From assembly GCA_037127315.1 (NCBI GenBank), contig JBBBDQ010000403.1:1748001-1812000 (forward strand): a stretch of 64,000 bases of DNA, written 5' to 3'. Shown in pieces: positions 28,701-43,700 of the stretch. Numbering within the stretch: position 1 is the first letter of the stretch; each line of letters begins with the position of its first letter. The notes under the pieces were generated by a model, which had not been told where the DNA came from, ran no database searches, and saw only the letters and a list, made by a program, of their open reading frames with translations. The position numbers and the translations under genes were made by a program. This stretch comes from Ascarosepion bandense (Eukaryota; Mollusca; Cephalopoda; Sepiida; Sepiidae).

Positions 28701-31700
28701 CTCTTGTTGTAGTTGTTTGCTAAGTTTTACATTAGTAGCAGAGCCAAAAAAAAATGACTTCTAAATTTATTTCTCACCTGCCTTAAACAAAGACAAGTAT
28801 AATACTTGAAAAAAAAGCGATGCAAATTTGGGAATTCGCCACCAACTTAGAAGTTTGTAAATGGGCACCTATCGTACTTTTAATCCTAGAAGGAAAAAGG
28901 AAGAGGTACTTAAATTGGACATTGCCACCCTCAGTGCTGATGATGGCATGGAAAAGTTATACCAAAAATTGGACACATTTTTCTTGGAAGATGCAAACCA
29001 GGTGGCTTTTACTGTACATGGATCCTTTGAGCGATATCAAAGACAGAATACTATGTCAATAGACGATTTTTTTTATCAGCTCTGAATGTCATGTTACAAA
29101 ATTAAAGGAACATAAAATGCTTCTACCCGAGCCTGTACTAGCTTACAGGGCATTAAAAAGCATGAATTTCACCCAGGAGAATGAATGGTTAGTGAAAGCC
29201 ACGGTTAAAAAACTCACTCTTTCCAAAATGTCTAAACAATTAAAGAAAATTCTACATAGACAATATTCCAACTTTTCATCACCAAACACTCCCCCCCAGG
29301 TGTGGTGAAGGATGAAATGGTTGTTGCTTATGACTTTGCACTCATGAGATTATCACTTTTTCTCATGACCTTGCCTTCATTGGATTATCACTTCTTATGA
29401 TGTTTCACTCATGGGATTATCACTTTTTCTTATGACCCTGTATTCATGAGATTATCACTTTTTCTCATGACCTTGCCTTCATTGGATTATCACTTCTTAT
29501 GATGTTTCACTCATGGGATTGTCACTTTTTCTTATGACCCTGTACTCATGAGATTATCACTTTTTCTCATGACCTTGCCTTCATTGGATTATCAGTTCTT
29601 ATGATATTTCACTCATGGGATTGTCACTTTTTCTTATGACCCTGTACTCATGAGATTATCACTTTTTCTCATGACCTTGCCTTCATTGGATTATCACTTC
29701 TTATGATGTTTCACTCATGGGATTGTCACTTTTTCTTATGACCCTGCACTCATGAGATTATCACTTTTTCTCATGACCTTGCCTTCATTGGATTATCACT
29801 TCTTATGATGTTTCACTCATGGGATTGTCACTTTTTCTTATGACCCTGTACTCATGAGATTATCACTTTTTCTCATGACCTTGCCTTCATTGGATTATCA
29901 CTTCTTATGATGTTTCACTCATGGGATTGTCACTTTTTCTTATGACCCTGCACTCATGAGATTATCACTTATTCTCATGACCTTGCCTTCATTGGATTAT
30001 CACTTCTTATGATGTTTCACTCATGGGATTGTCACTTTTTCTTATGACCCTGCACTCATGAGATTATCACTTTTTCTCATGACCTTGCCTTCATTGGATT
30101 ATCACTTCTTATGATGTTTCACTCATGGGATTGTCACTTTTTCTTATGACCCTGTATTCATGAGATTATCACTTTTTCTCATGACCTTGCCTTCATTGGA
30201 TTATCACTTCTTATGATGTTTCACTCATGGAATTGTCACTTTTTCTTATGACCCTGCACTCATGAGATTATCACTTTTTCTCATGACCTTGCCTTCATTG
30301 GATTATCACTTTTTATGATGTTTCACTCATGGGATTGTCACTTTTTCTTATGACCCTGCACTCATGAGATTATCACTTTTTCTCATGACCTTGCCTTCAT
30401 TGGATTATCACTTCTTATGATGTTTCACTCATGGGATTGTCACTTTTTCTTATGACCCTGCACTCATGAGATTATCACTTTTTCTCATGACCTTGCCTTC
30501 ATTGGATTATCACTTCTTATGATGTTTCACTCATGGGATTGTCACTTTTTCTTATGACCCTGTATTCATGAGATTATCACTTTTTCTCATGACCTTGCCT
30601 TCAGTGGATTATCACTTCTTCTGATGTTTCACTCATGGGATTGTCACTTTTTCTTATGACCCTGTACTCATGAGATTATCACTTTTTCTCATGACCTTGC
30701 CTTCATTGGATTATCACTTCTTATGATGTTTCACTCATGGGATTGTCACTTTTTCTTATGACCCTGCACTCATGAGATTATCACTTTTTCTCATGACCTT
30801 GCCTTCATTGGATTATCATTTCTTTTTATGATGTTTCACTCATGAGATTATCACATTTTCTCATGACTTGCACATTGGATTATGATCTTTTCTCCTGACC
30901 ATGCATTCATTGGATAATCATCAGTTAAGATATTTGTTACTCCTCCTGGATGGGGAAATTGAATTATATATGAAAAATTTAGGAATAATATTGAAATATC
31001 CTTTCTTCTAAAACCAAAATAATTTTATACTTGAGGCATTATTATCTTGAATGTTTGATTGTTTATATAATTGCAAATGAAAGAAACTTGTTAGAAATTG
31101 CAGTTAATCATTAGATATGAGTTAGTTATATATCTCAGCAAGAAGTGACAGAACTTTCTTTCTAACCTCATAATTAGTCATTTAGTAGTTATTAAAGTAG
31201 CTAAATAAAGTAGTTCTTTTGACAAAGTATGTTTGGCTTTGAAAGTAATAACAAAGAAAGATAGAAAACACTTACCAAAGAAAACTAAACCTTGTTTGTA
31301 ATCTGTAAAAAAAAAATTACATACATTTTATGCAATTTAGTAATTTCAATTTAACAAATTTATTGTAGTAATAAAATTTAGTAATTTCAATGTGTTTAAA
31401 AATATTAAAGAAGCTTAACAGTTACAATCAGTTAGAAAAAAGATTTGAAAACTAAACTGAATAAAATTACTAGAATTATGAATTTCTCATTGAATTATAT
31501 CTATATTTTGAATGTTATTTACAAAAATACAATAAGAAAAATTTAACTTTATCAAAATTTAATTAAATAAGAGTCTGATAAAGACCAACTGATGCTGTAT
31601 GCACAAAAATTAAAAAAAGAAAGAATTTTTTGTTTTAAAAAACTTACAAAAATAGTTAAATAACAAAATAGAAGAATTATTTTTTCTACAAATTTCTATG

Positions 31701-34700
31701 GTAATTTAACATTATCATGTAACAATTTGTTGCAAATTGTATCTGGTCAGAAAAAATGGTTTAGTATATTTAGAAGCAAAAATCATGCAATGTCTATTCT
31801 TCTATTGGTGCACTAAGTATATACTTATATTGTTTAGTGGTTACTATTCTTTCCTTTTTAGTAGCAGTAAAAAGAAAGGAAGTTTTGTATAAGTACACAA
31901 CCTTTTTAATACAGTTCAACAACTTTAATATGGTATTCCATCATCTGATAACTGCAATAATCCAACATTTTTTTTAATCACTTATCATTAGTTCATTGAG
32001 CAGATACAAGGGTAACATCATGTGTTGTTTAAAATTTTTCACAGCAGCCAACAACAGCAGAGTGTTTTGGTGATACAGTTTATATTATATTTTATGTATA
32101 ATTGCATGTTTACTCATTCGGGATAGTAAGTATATATTATTTTGTGGTTTTAGGCATTCTTAGCCTTTGTATTGCACAAAATGATAAAGCCTTGTTTGGA
32201 AGCATTAATGATTGTTTTATTTCCGGTTTTAAGCTTTGATCTATCTCTATCTTTGATAATGTAGAAACATATATACATGATCAGTTGGCAAGACTATGTT
32301 TTAAGTGTGAATTCTGCTATGCAACATATATGTGGAATCAGTTGGCAAGACTATCCATTTTCTGTGAGTTAGGCATTAGTATTTTCTTCAAAGGGTCTGG
32401 ATTAAATAGGTCAGACACTATAACGAATTATTGCTTGGTGATTCAGGATACCTTGATGAAAAATACATGCTGAAGAACACAAAAGCTGAATTGCTATCAT
32501 ATCAACAAAGATGAGGATAATAGTCAACATGTAAATAAACTAGACATTGATAACTTCGCATCACAAAATTTCAGACAAAAATTAAGAAATTATATTAATT
32601 TTGGTCCCAGAATAGTATATATATTTCGTGTATAGAATATATATACAAATGTATTAATTATTATGTCACAGAAGTAATATCATATAAATAATAATATTCT
32701 ACCTCTGTTCCATAATAATTATTACATTTTGTATACAAAATGTGTATAAAAATATAAGAATTTTTATGGAACATTGATAATATTATATTAAAAAAAATAT
32801 GGTGATGAGGTGAAAAGTCAATAGGCTGACTATGAAGATGTGACGTTAAAAGTGAGAAATCTTGCATGCATTAATATTTAACCCTTCTTATTAATAACTG
32901 CATTGTTTCTTTACAGGTATGAGAGGTGGCTGAAAAATCCATAGGCTGACTATGAAGATGTGATGTTAGAGCTGTGAATATCTTGCATGCATTAATATTT
33001 AACCCTTCTTATTAATAACTGCATTGTTTCGTTACAGGTATGAGAGGTGGCTGAAAAATCCATAGGCTGACTATGAAGATGTGATGTTAGAGCTGTGAAA
33101 TCTTGCATGCATTAATATTTAACCCTTCTTATTAATAACTGCATTGTTTCTTTACAGGTATGAGAGGTGGCTGAAAAATCCATAGGCTGACTATGAAGAT
33201 GTGATGTTAGAGCTGTGAAATCTTGCATGCATTAATATTTAACCCTTATTATTAATAACTGCATTGTTTCTTTACAGGTATGAGAGGTGGCTGAAAAATC
33301 CATAGGCTGACTATGAAGATGTGATGTTAGAGCTGTGAAATCTTGCATGCATTAATATTTAACCCTTATTATTAATAACTGCATTGTTTCTTTACAGGTA
33401 TGAGAGGTGGCTGAAAAATCCATAGGCTGACTATGAAGATGTGATGTCAGAGCTGTGAAATCTTGCATGCATTAATATTTAACCCTTATTATTAATAACT
33501 GCATTGTTTCTTTACAGGTATGAGAGGTGGCTGAAAAATCCATAGGCTGATTATGAAGATGTGATGTTAGAGCTGTGAAATCTTGCATGCATTAATATTT
33601 AACCCTTATTATTAATAACTGCATTGTTTCTTTACAGGTATGAGAGGTGGCTGAAAAATCCATAGGCTGACTATGAAGATGTGATGTTAGAGCTGTGAAA
33701 TCTTGCTTAATATTTAACCTTTCTTATTAATAACTGTTTTTTTTGTTTTTGAGGAAACTGATGTCTGACTGTTCAAAGAAAACTTCAAATGTAACTAATA
33801 GTGACTTTTCTTGAAAATGGACAAAAGTACCTGGTCATTTAATCTTGCATGGAAAGTGATGGCCTCAGTGTTTTGAGATGCAAAAGTTATTATGTTTATT
33901 GACTATATTCAAAAGGGCTACACCATGAAGACCAAATGCCCAGGCAAACTGACAGAAGGTGTCTTGCTTCATCAGGACAGTTCTCCAGCATGAAAGTCCT
34001 TGGTTTCAATTGTTGCTGTGCATGAATGTGTCTTTGAACAAGTAGATCACCCTCCCTATTCCCCTGATTTGATTATCATCTGTACTCCCACATAAAAAAC
34101 ACTTGGATGGGAACCAGTATCAGAGTGAGAAAAACCTCATATCAGCTGTTGAAGAACTTTTTTGGTAAACAGTATGGTCTTTGAATAGTGAGATTTCTTT
34201 TCTAGCTGGAATTAAACAATGAAGTTATTAATGAGAAGAGTTAAAATAATGCAGGTAAGGTTTCACTGCTCTAGCATCACACCTTCATAGTCACCTTATA
34301 AATTTTTCAACCCACCTTTGCATACTAACTCTATCCCATAATAGTTGTTAATTTTAATGTATGAAATATGTCTGTAAATGTAGCAATTATTATCAGATAG
34401 CGGTAAATAGGCTATTATATAATTCCAGTATTATATTTATTTTTTCTATTTTTTGTTGTTATTTTAATCATTTTACCTCAAGCAAGGTGATAATGCCACT
34501 AAGACACAAATGAGTGAAAGAGAATGAGAAGATTTTAGTGAGGAGGAAGAATGGTAAAAGAAGAAATTTCAAGAAAACAAAAGATGGCAATTGATGTTGC
34601 ATTTAAACTTTTCAAGATTTAAGCATCAGTAAAAAAAAAAAGAAACCAGAAGAGAATTCCACAGGTGAGAAGTGCAAAAAAAGAAACTATTAGAATAGAA

Positions 34701-37700
34701 CATACAGCAGTACCTAGCCAATTAAACAGTAAAAGTGTGAAACCTAATTGCCAATCTAGTAGTCCACTTGCAATCAAGGCCCAAGGAAAAAAGCTCATCA
34801 GAACAATTGCCATGAAAATATTTGCAGAAAAGAGAAAGCTATATTACAGTTGAGAAAAAGTGACTGAAATAGAGACAGCAGGGCAGGATTGATAATATTA
34901 CAGACCCGCCTTTGGATTTTGTCAAGAATCTAGACGTCTGCAGTAGGAACACCAGACCAATACTCAATGCATTGACAAATAGAAGATTTATAAATATGCA
35001 AGATAAATAAGCTCGTATACATTTGAATTGCCATATAATGAAATATTTATGGATACTTACTTCTCATGTTCCAGCTTTGATCAAAACCTATAGCAAAAAA
35101 AAAGAAAAAAGAAAGATCAAATTGGTTTTATTTAGTATCGCAAAACTCGATTGACTGATGAAAAAAAGAAATAAAAATAATGAGTAGAAATCAATTCTTA
35201 GCTTAGAAAGTTTACATGTTCACTTTGGATAATTGATCATGAGAAAGGCATGAACTCAGTATTTCCTTCTTCAGATAAGGATTACATTTACAGATTTCTA
35301 GTTTTAAAAACTTGATTTTTATTGAAGATGTCCACTGTGAAATCATAAAACTCTTTCATTTGTGGGGCATGCACAAAATTTAGCACAATTCTACATTTGC
35401 ATGGAATGTACATTAATCACATTTCTGATTTGAATTACATTCACACAAATCATCGCATTCTTTGATTTGCATGACATGAATATAAATCATCACATTCCTT
35501 GATTTGCATGACATGAGCATAAATTGTTGCATTTCTTGATTTGCATGACATGAACATAAATCATCACATTCCTTGATTTGCATGACATGAGCATAAATTG
35601 TCACATTCCTTGATTTGCATGACATGAACATAAATCATCACATTCCTTGATTTGCATGACATGAGCATAAATTGTCACATTCCTTGATTTGCATGACATG
35701 AGCATAAATCATCACATTCCTTGATTTGCATGACATGAACATAAATCATCACATTCCTTGATTTGCATGACATGAGCATAAATTGTTACATTTCTTGATT
35801 TGCATGATATGAACATAAATCATCAAATATCTTGAATTTAATGACATGTTAGTTAAGTGTCATCTATGATACATGCTTGGGTGATCATGTCTTGAAAGAG
35901 ACATGACTGACTGGGCAGAAGATTTTTCTGCAGTATGTTGCCATTACTTTCTGTGGTAGACTGGTTGCCAACCAAGGCTATAGAAGTTAATCTGTCCTAC
36001 TGTTTAGTCAATAGATGGAGAGAAAGTGATGGATTAATACATTTCCCAAGGGGATGTGTGTGTAAGTGAATGCAATGAAGTCAACTTGAATTTGAACTCA
36101 GCTCTTCAATTTCTCATTCTGAGCTGATATCCACTGCACCACAATGCACATACTTGATTTACATGACATGCACATAAATCATTATTTTTCTTGATTTGTA
36201 TGGTAAGAATGTATATCATCACATTTCTTGATTTGCATATCATGAACATAAATGATCACATTTCAGATTTATATGATACTGTTATGTTGCATGTACAGAA
36301 TTATTGTGCAATAAATACAAACAACGGAATTGTAGTAAATTGGTATATTACCAGGAAGAGTAGTATTTACAAAAGAGGTGGTTAGTAGAATACAGGAACA
36401 AAAGTTTAGTAGCACATATTGTTGTGAGACGTAAGAGTCTGACCAATAGCACACTTCCGGTTCACTACTGGAAATACTCGACTGACTTGTTACTCAGCTG
36501 ACTACCGTGGTCTTCTCCCAAGGCATCGTCACTACTACTTTATGTAGTGCTTGGAACAGTCCATTATTGTAGACAAAGGTGGAGAGCACCCCAACAGATA
36601 TAAACACAAATTGCTGTGAATTTGAAAAACAAAATATGATTTGACAGAAAGAAGTAAATAACCAGAAACTTACCCCAATATATTCTATATATCAATATAA
36701 ATGCATATTCTTCAAGTTCTTCATATTGAGCAACCCTCAGGATAAACCACTCATCAGGTTTATTAGCTATTTTCTTCACGTTTGTCATTTCTACCTGTCC
36801 AATTGCAACAACAAAAACTTTCACATGTGCACGTTTCAAAGCTTTGGCCTGTTTTACCATCTTTGATTGATGTACAGATTTACCATTAGCAATAATGATG
36901 GCAACATCCATAACATGCAGTCTGCTGCCATATCTTTCTGTGAAAGAATATCGTCGGAGGAATTTCAGAACCTTGCCCAAATATGGCCGTCCACGCACAT
37001 AACGAATCCTGTCGATTCCCCGGAGCAGTTCTCTTATGTTCTTGCAATGGCTTAAATCAAAACCCTCTATCTTTTTACTGTATGCTAGGACACCAATTCG
37101 CACAAATTTGAGATTGACATTGAAGTATTTGACGACTGATCTCACAAAGTCTTTAACTTTTCTAAAGTTTTCTTCTTCAATTGACGAGTCAAGTACAAAC
37201 ATAATGTTCATTTGTGCAGTATAGAAACCTGTAACAGACATAAAATGTTTATTTTTCATTTATTCATATAAAGGTTTTAATCAGAAATATATATAAAATT
37301 ATTTGTTTGTGTTGATGAAAATGTATTTAAAATTGTAAATTAGCAAACGATATTTAGTGTGAATAATTTTTTGTTAATATTTCATTAATATTGAACAACA
37401 AATAAATAAATAACTTATTGATATTTTTTTGCTTATTTGGAAAATTCCATTCCTGAATTAATGTATTTAAACAGTGTTTAAATCAATCAAAATACAAACC
37501 CAGAACTTCTATGCATTTCTGCCATACAGTTGCAAGTTTATTTATGCCGTTATGATAAAGATCTAAAGTTTTATGCCATTATGATAAAGATCTAAAGTTT
37601 TATGCCATTATGATAAAGATCTAAAGTTTTATGCCGTTATGATAAAGATCTAAAGTTTTATGCCATTATGATAAAGATCTAAAGTTTTATGCCATTATGA

Positions 37701-40700
37701 TAAAGATCTAAAGTTTTATGCCATTATGATAAAGATCTAAAGTTTTATGCCATTATGATAAAGATCTAAAGTTTTATGCCGTTATGATAAAGATCTAAAG
37801 TTTTATGCCATTATGATAAAGATCTAAAGTTTTATGCCGTTATGATAAAGATCTAAAGTTTTATGCCATTATGATAAAGATCTAAAGTTTTATGCCATTA
37901 TGATAAAGATCTAAAGTTTTATGCCGTTATGATAAAGATCTAAAGTTTTATGCCGTTATGATAAAGATCTAAAGTTTTATGCCATTATGAAAAAGATCTA
38001 AAGTTTTAAACACTAAGAAATCTTTGAATCCAGTTTCTGCACCTTCTTTACAACAGAATGTCTTTTAGATTAAAAACTTGTCAAGATGCTTGAAAAAGTG
38101 ATAATCACTGTGATCCAAACTTCTTTATAAATGGAACTTTGTCTGTGTGTGTGTGTGTCCATTACCTATAGACTATGAAACAGCTGAACCGATTTTCTTG
38201 AACATTTACACAGTTGTACTATAAGTGTCTGCAAGTCTTCTTAGCTAGGTTTTGTATTAAGGTACCCCTGAGAAATATCGAAAATCGATAATTGGAAAAA
38301 TCAGGTTATAGAAGGAGTGGTCTGATTTTAATCAAATTTGATACACTCATAGACAAAGACATAAGAAATGATATTCAGAAATTTCAAGGTTGCAGTTCTT
38401 ACAGTAGTGCAGAAAATTGATAATAGATATAGATATAAGGCAAGATGTTTGTGTGTGTGTCTGTTTATCTGCCTGTATGTTTGTATTTTTTCAACCCTTT
38501 TATTTTAGTTTTTGCTTCGGGTTTGGCTCTAAGTAGGTATAATTGTAGTTCTTAGTCTCAGCCATGATATCATTTACTCAGAGGACTTATTTAGAATTCA
38601 AAATTCAGTTTATGATGAAAAAAACTTATTTGATATCGAGACCAAGAAATCAAAATTTGACTTACATCCATTCATTTTTCTTTCAGTCTGTGGTTTTGCT
38701 TTAACTGGAAACAACTATTGTCTTTTAGTCTTTCGTGCCAATGTTCAAAGAGTCTGAGCTCCTGGACCATGTATTAGTTTTAAAGCTTTCATTACACCCG
38801 AGCAACACCGGGCTACACTGCTAGTAGATAAATAAATAGGAACCCTAACCATCTATACATTTTTTCCATTGAGTTACAATGTTATTCATGTTTTTATGAT
38901 AAAACCTCTAAAGGTTTGGATACCAAGAAATCTTTGAATGCATTTTTGCATCTTCTTTGCAACAGGATAAAAAATTATGTTTGAGAAAGTTGTAGTCAGT
39001 GGCAAAGTTTCATGTTCCAAGTTGGTGAGCTTCTACACTGTCATCTTGGCAACATGTGTTCCAGCATTGTCCTGAAGCAAAATTGGATCATGTCCCTTAA
39101 CTGAATGTGCATTTTATCCAGTGATGCTTTGGATAGATTCCAGAAAACTCTAATGGAAAACTACCAATGGTGTACCACCAGACAATCACCATAATCTTCT
39201 GCTGATGGAATTTCAGTTTTGAAAAATGTTTGGCTTTTTTGTTATACAATATAGCCATTTCTCAAACCATAGAGCTGATAAAGATCTAAAGTTTTATGTC
39301 GTTATGATAAAGATCTAAAGTTTTATGCCGTTATGATAAAGATCTAAAGTTTTATGCCATTATGATAAAGATCTAAAGTTTTATGCCATTATGATAAAGA
39401 TCTAAAGTTTTATGCCATTATGATAAAGATCTAAAGTTTTATGCCATTATGATAAAGATATGAGTGTCATAAAGAATAAATTTCTCATCAAATGTCACTA
39501 TTCAATCAAGAAATCGCTCGTTCTAATTTTGCAGATACTGCATCAGATTCACTTCAAAATATTGAACTCTTTGACTTTCACTGAGTTCATGTGGTAACAA
39601 TTTATTGATATTATTATTATAATCAGTCAGTCAGTTAAGTGCCATACGTGATACACGCTTGGGCGATCATGTCTCGAAAGAAACATGACTGACTGGGCAG
39701 AAGATTATCTCAGAGTAGGTTGCCATTGCTTTCTTCAGTAGACTGGTTGCCAGCCAAGGCTATAGAACCCTATCTGTCCTGTTATTTGACCTATGGCTGA
39801 AGTGAGAAGAGATGGATTATATTAGATTATTATATTAAGTATAATGTGGGGGATCAGTTTAGTACTTTATAATAATAAAAAACCGAACCCCCACTTTATG
39901 CCCAGTATAAGTTTTAATTGTTTCCAACTATTATAATCAGTCAGTCAGTTAAGTGCCATACGTGATACACGCTTGGGCGATCATGTCTCGAAAGAAACAT
40001 GACTGACTGGGCAGAAGATTATCCCGCAGTAGGTTGCCATTGCTTTCTGTGGTAGACTGGTTGCCGACCAAGGCTATAGAACCCAATCTGTCCTGTTATT
40101 TAACCCATGACTGGAAGGAAGAGATGGATTAATACCTTTCCCAAGGGTATTTGCACGTAAGTGAATGCAATGAATGCAGCTGGAATTTGAACTCAGCTCC
40201 TCGATTTCGTGTTCCGAGCTGATATCCAATGCACCATAACACACATGCATAATAATTCACCATTATAATTTTTTTTGAATGGCTGAAGATTGCTGAAATG
40301 TCAACTTCAGATGTCAATTGTCAGTTGTAGATTGGTGTCCTCTACCACCTTGATCATCAAGACTTGTATCCTCTCTGTAGAACTTCAGAAATCAGTGCCA
40401 TACTGTCCAATTACAAGTGGGTTCTTCATCTCAATGCTCTGTTAATATTAGTAGCAGTTTGGGAAGCATTATGCCCAAAAAAGTAAAGACATCTCTACTT
40501 TTTTCATGTTCAAGCTGAGGTGTATGTAAACTTAAATTCTAAAGAGATTGTTATACAATTAACAAAGAAGGCACTTTTAATCATTAAGAATGAGTAACAT
40601 ATTTTTGTGCAACTATTATGATGACACAATTAAAAAGTTTATTCTAAAACTGGACATTATTTTCCGAACAACCTGATACTATTTTCCAGTGTATACACAG

Positions 40701-43700
40701 GGTGTCTCACATATTTGAGAAAAATATTCCGAATATGATTAATAAAAAATTAACAAAGAGGACATTTTAATAATTAAGAATTAATTTTATATTTTTGCTC
40801 AACTATTATAATATTTTTGATTTAGGCCCAAAAATTGTTGAAAATATAATGCAAGTTTTTATTGTATGAAAAAACTAAAACTGAAAATATTAAAAGAAAA
40901 AAATAACTGAATCTTTTTATTAGCAAAAATCATTTTTGAGAAAAACCACTCACCTCTCAGATTCCACTGCTTCAAAACTATGAAAATATAAAAAAAATAC
41001 AGAAATAAATTATATGTTAATAAAAAAGAATTGAAAAATAATGTTTCATATTTAAAAATTTTTTTTTTTTTCAGATTGAGGTAAGAGTGAGAAAGTGATA
41101 TATTATATATAATGTCTTACTGGCAAACCTCTTACACAAGCACCATGCTAATAATGAAACAATCATTGTGTATGGGAAGAGCCCCCCCAGTAGGTTGCCA
41201 TTGCTTTCTGCGGTAGACCGGTTGCCGACCAAGGCTATAGAACCCAGTCTGTCCTGCTATTTAACCCATAACTGGAAGGAATAGATGGATTAATACCTTT
41301 CCCAAGGGTATTTGTGTGAAAGTGAATACAAACTGGAATTCGAACTCGGCTCCCCGGTTTCTCATTCCGAGCCGATATCCACTATACCACAACACACATC
41401 CTGGGAGTATATAACTCTAATGTTAGTGTTTGCTTTGCTCAGTGTGTGAGGGATGACAAAAGTGGTGGCAGTATATATATCAAGATTGATTTACCAGGAC
41501 AATGCACATGGGAAAAATGCCCCCAAATATTTGGCAGTTTCTGGTCAAAAAGAACATCACCATACTGGAGCAACCTTTTCCCCTAGCTGAAGTGGACCAT
41601 GAATGGGACTTGTTTTGAAAGCATAATAAGAGAGTTGAGGAGTATCCAAGAAGAATTCTTCAAACTGTGAAAAGAAGCATTACAGAGAAGAATAGGGGGT
41701 TACTTTAAAGGGGAAACCATGTAGTTTGTTGGAATTGAAATAAGTTGTTTGTAACACCAATCCTGTTACTTTTCAGACTTTTTCTTCTTCATGTTCCGTG
41801 TCCCTTCAAAACATAAGCAATCATGGCCTTCCACTTGGCCCTGACTCTTGTCACTCTCAATATTTTTCCTCTTGGTATCTCTCAGAAAACCCTGCTCTGC
41901 CATCCATTTGCTCTGGCCTATCAAGTAGGTTTCATGCTGCTTTCCTCTTACTCTGTTTCCCTCTATCTGCCCGGTGAATATTAAATTTCTGAGGCCCTCC
42001 TTCCTCATTACGTGTCCCAGAAATGTCATCCTTATATTAAGTATGAGTTTTCTCCTCATTTCTATCCTCTTCAACATCTCATTTTTACTCACATGTTCAG
42101 TCCATGGTATCCTCAGCATCCTTCTGTAAAACCACATTTCTGCTGTGTCAAGCCTTTCCTTCATCCTTGAGGTGATTGTCTAACATTCACTGCCAGTGAG
42201 GGACAGATATTGCATAGCAATCCAGCACTCATTTCTTTGTTTTCAATGAGATTTTTCTGTTGTTCAGTACTCAGGTTAGCTTTTAAAATGTGTCCTTGGT
42301 CAAAGTCTTAATCCCATCGGTCATGCTGTTTTTTTTCTGTTCAATTTGGCGATTGCCGATTCTATTTCTGTTTTTGATATTTCTGGTCTATCCATATTTT
42401 TGTGTATTGTTGCTTGCTCTCTATTGTAGTGGAAGAGGTTAGCAATATATTCACCCCCTCTCTGAAGTATTTTTTTCTAGTATGAGTGTACTGTCCTTTG
42501 CTTTTGTGCATCCTGTTGCTGAGCAGGTCTTCCTAGACTGAACTATTGCCCGGTTCACACTCCACCCATGTCTATTGAACAGGTGAAGAGGCTCATCCCT
42601 TGTTCCCTATTTAGGATGTGGTTTCCAGCTTTCTCTTTTCCAATCATTTTACTCTTTTTTTTTCTTTTTTTTTTCAATTGGAGTAGGTAGACTAAACTAT
42701 CGCCCAGTTCACACTCCACCCATGTCTGTTGAACAGGTGAAGAGGCTCATCCCTTGTTCCCTGTTTAGGATGTGGTTTCCGGCTTTCTCTTTTCCAATCT
42801 TTTTACTCTTTTCTTTTTTCTTTTTTTCAATTGGAGTAGGTAGACTGAACTATCGCCAATGTTGGGCCATTTTTCTTTAGCCTGTCTGCATTTTCTCTTT
42901 ATTTTCTTATTTCTGTCTCTTTTATATTAGGTCAAGAATCTCTTCAGTGATCCACTCATTTTTCTTTTGATCTGCTTCTTCCTTTGGGATGATGTTGTTC
43001 ACCAATGTCACTAGAGCCACTCTTAGTTTGTTTTGAGCTTCCATTTCCAATTTGTCCTTTGTATTTTGTTTTCACATTGTCCGTATACATTTCCTGCAGG
43101 TTTGGGTCATTCACGACTCGACTGTACTGCAGTCTTAGGGCAGGGTTAGGTTTCTTTAATCTCCTTAGTTTTGCTTTTCGGGGTTGCATAAAATGGCCGT
43201 ACTACGTCATTATCCTTTTATTGAATCTTGGTATAGATGAGTATAAAACAAAATAATCCAGAGGAAGGGCAAAAACTGACCTGTGTTCTACCAGGTGGTG
43301 GATACTGATGGCAAGCCATTAGTTTAGTGTCTTATACTATTGGGGTCTTATTTCCTAAAATGACATAATCTTTAGGCGCCAACAAAAGAATATCTAAAAG
43401 ATTCTGATGAAAAATTCTTAGTTTGTTCTGTCTTCTAAAAACTGATCTAAAAGACCAAAAAATGAGAACATTAGCTGGGAGTCATTTCTTGGGCTGAAAA
43501 CTCTTCAGCCTCCTTCATACTGAAGGGTTTTTTCACTCTCATTTGAGGAACCCCTCCCTGGATGATTTCTACTGCTTTTGTGTCTGTCATTTCAGGGGAT
43601 GTGCTGTACTCACCATGCTTGGCAATGTGGGTCGGCAAAGACTATTTAAACCTTAACTGGTTGCTTGTGTAGGTGGCTGTTGGCTCACTCTTTGACAGGT

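Larger units (their letters stand above)
38830..40520 (-). mobile_element. Mariner-like relic interrupted by repeats and SINEs
   Basis: Minus-strand text at 39,020-39,100 translates near ASGQCWNTCCQDDSVEAHQL, resembling the second-Asp region of a SETMAR-type transposase. 40,290-40,420 may be its HTH region. A 29-bp array (39,278-39,457) and a SINE pair lie between. Confidence 0.42.

Noticed and set aside
32918..33740. Array of exons, because each 120-bp unit has TTTCTTTACAG|GTATGAG
   Set aside because: The AG/GT signal arises at the unit junction on the strand opposite to the gene, and the unit is explained by the mariner TIR; kept as a satellite.
35413..35631. Cys-rich minus-strand frame (CKSRNV repeats), toxin-like at first sight
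   Set aside because: Translation of the 37-bp minisatellite; 37 is not a multiple of 3, so the frame drifts.
37530..38015. CRISPR-like array
   Set aside because: Units are contiguous 29-bp copies with no unique spacers, in a eukaryotic intron.
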